A DNA stretch of 26,387 bases from an uncultured Bacilli bacterium. GTDB taxonomy: Bacteria; Bacillota_I; Bacilli_A; RF39; UBA660. Numbering within the stretch: the first letter of the stretch is position 1; each line of letters begins with the position of its first letter. Shown here piece after piece: positions 25,630 to 26,387 of this stretch. Made by a program: the position numbers and the translations under genes. The notes below the pieces were generated by a model, which was not told where the DNA came from, did not search any database, and worked only from the letters and a program-made list of their open reading frames with translations. The stretch lies in NCBI GenBank assembly GCA_944358685.1, contig CALVRQ010000047.1:1-26387 (forward strand). Direction: 5' to 3'.

Positions 25630-26387
25630 ATGGAATATGAAGTTATTGTAGTAGGTGGTGGTCATGCGGGATGTGAAGCTGCTTTAGCATGTGCACGCAA
25701 AGGTCACAAGACTTTACTTGTTACAGGAAATATTAATAATATTGCGGATATGCCTTGTAATCCATCAATTGGTGGAAGTGCGAAAGGTATAGTTGTTAGA
25801 GAAATTGATGCTTTAGGCGGAGAGATGGGAAATAATGCGGATAAGAGTTTACTGCAAATAAAGATGCTTAATACGGCTAAAGGGCCAGCTGTTCGTAGTT
25901 TAAGAGCGCAAGCGGATAAAATTACTTATCCTAAAAATATGCTTAAAACTTTGGAAAGTACAGATAATTTAGATATTAAGGAAGCTTTAGTTAAAGATGT
26001 TCTTACTCCTGGTAATAAAGTTAGTGGAGTGTTACTTGAGGATGGTGAGGAGATTAAAGCTAAAGCAGTTATTTTAACGACTGGTACTTATATGAATGCG
26101 GATATTATGGTTGGAGATACTCGCCATAGGGAAGGACCTCATGGTGAAAAGCCATCTAATTATTTAAGTGATAATTTAGCTAAAAAAGGTTTTGTTATTA
26201 AAAGGTTAAAAACAGGAACGCCGCCTAGAATATCTAAAGATAGTATTGATTTTTCGAAAGCTAAAAGAGAAGATGGAGATAGTGTTTATCACACTTTTAG
26301 TTTTGATAATGAACCGATGTATGATATAGATAAACAAGTACCTTGCTATTTGATTTATACTAATGATGAGACACATAAGATTATTAA
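25630..26387 (+). CDS. mnmG: tRNA uridine-5-carboxymethylaminomethyl modification enzyme, 5' part
   Basis: The frame is open to the end of the window (252 codons of about 620 expected), so the gene is cut by the window edge and not broken. The FAD-binding GGGHAGCEAA is at residues 9-18, followed by MPCNPSIGGSAKGIVVREIDALGG and the conserved LNTAKGPAVRSLRAQADK, plus TGTYMNADIMVGD and RLKTGTPPRI. With MnmE it forms the MnmEG complex that installs carboxymethylaminomethyl at U34 of tRNAs. The ATG follows GGTGGTGA. Confidence 0.97.
   Translation, partial: MEYEVIVVGGGHAGCEAALACARKGHKTLLVTGNINNIADMPCNPSIGGSAKGIVVREIDALGGEMGNNADKSLLQIKMLNTAKGPAVRSLRAQADKITYPKNMLKTLESTDNLDIKEALVKDVLTPGNKVSGVLLEDGEEIKAKAVILTTGTYMNADIMVGDTRHREGPHGEKPSNYLSDNLAKKGFVIKRLKTGTPPRISKDSIDFSKAKREDGDSVYHTFSFDNEPMYDIDKQVPCYLIYTNDETHKII

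Overview
This is a chromosomal replication-origin region from a very AT-rich, low-GC Firmicute (class Bacilli, standard genetic code with TGG as Trp and TGA as stop). The gene order follows the Bacillus subtilis oriC neighbourhood: tadA-SRP RNA-dnaX-ebfC-recR-bofA-holB-ricT-trmN6-rsmI on one side, dnaA-dnaN-recF-gyrB-gyrA in the middle, and rpmH-rnpA-yidC-khpB...mnmE-mnmG on the other. Extreme AT content, a small SRP RNA, compact genes and a DUF6273-type surface protein suggest an uncultured reduced gut lineage (for example RF39-like Bacilli). The lineage is an inference; the synteny is seen.

Layout. (1) 1-7283: a lone XRE regulator converges on a minus-strand operon of clamp loader (dnaX, holB), recombination (ebfC, recR), RNA maturation (ricT) and RNA methylation (trmN6, rsmI) genes, with a BofA-like membrane protein inside. 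tadA and a small SRP RNA lie upstream of dnaX. (2) 7284-8963: a 1.7-kb gene-free stretch holding ten perfect parS centromere sites about 135-245 bp apart, DnaA-box-like words, internal hairpins and a 500-bp-period duplication. (3) 8964-17796: gyrA, gyrB, recF, a ComK-family competence regulator, dnaN and dnaA, all minus strand. DnaA-box clusters lie between dnaN and dnaA and upstream of dnaA (oriC). (4) 18227-20322: rpmH-rnpA-yidC-khpB on the plus strand under two tandem promoters. (5) 20351-23855: an insertion relative to the B. subtilis order, with an XRE repressor divergent from a DUF6273-type surface protein through a palindromic operator, a DUF1846 protein and an HD-domain hydrolase. (6) 23860-26387: mnmE and the start of mnmG, separated by a small module with a 25-residue membrane peptide gene, a convergent structured RNA and long inverted arms, resembling a type I toxin-antitoxin locus.

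The genes together start replication (DnaA, oriC), copy DNA (clamp, clamp loader), relieve supercoils (gyrase), segregate origins (parS; ParB itself is not in view), and supply translation and membrane-insertion factors. The most unusual items are the dense parS array with covarying palindrome arms, the comK gene placed between dnaN and recF, and the toxin-like module between mnmE and mnmG.
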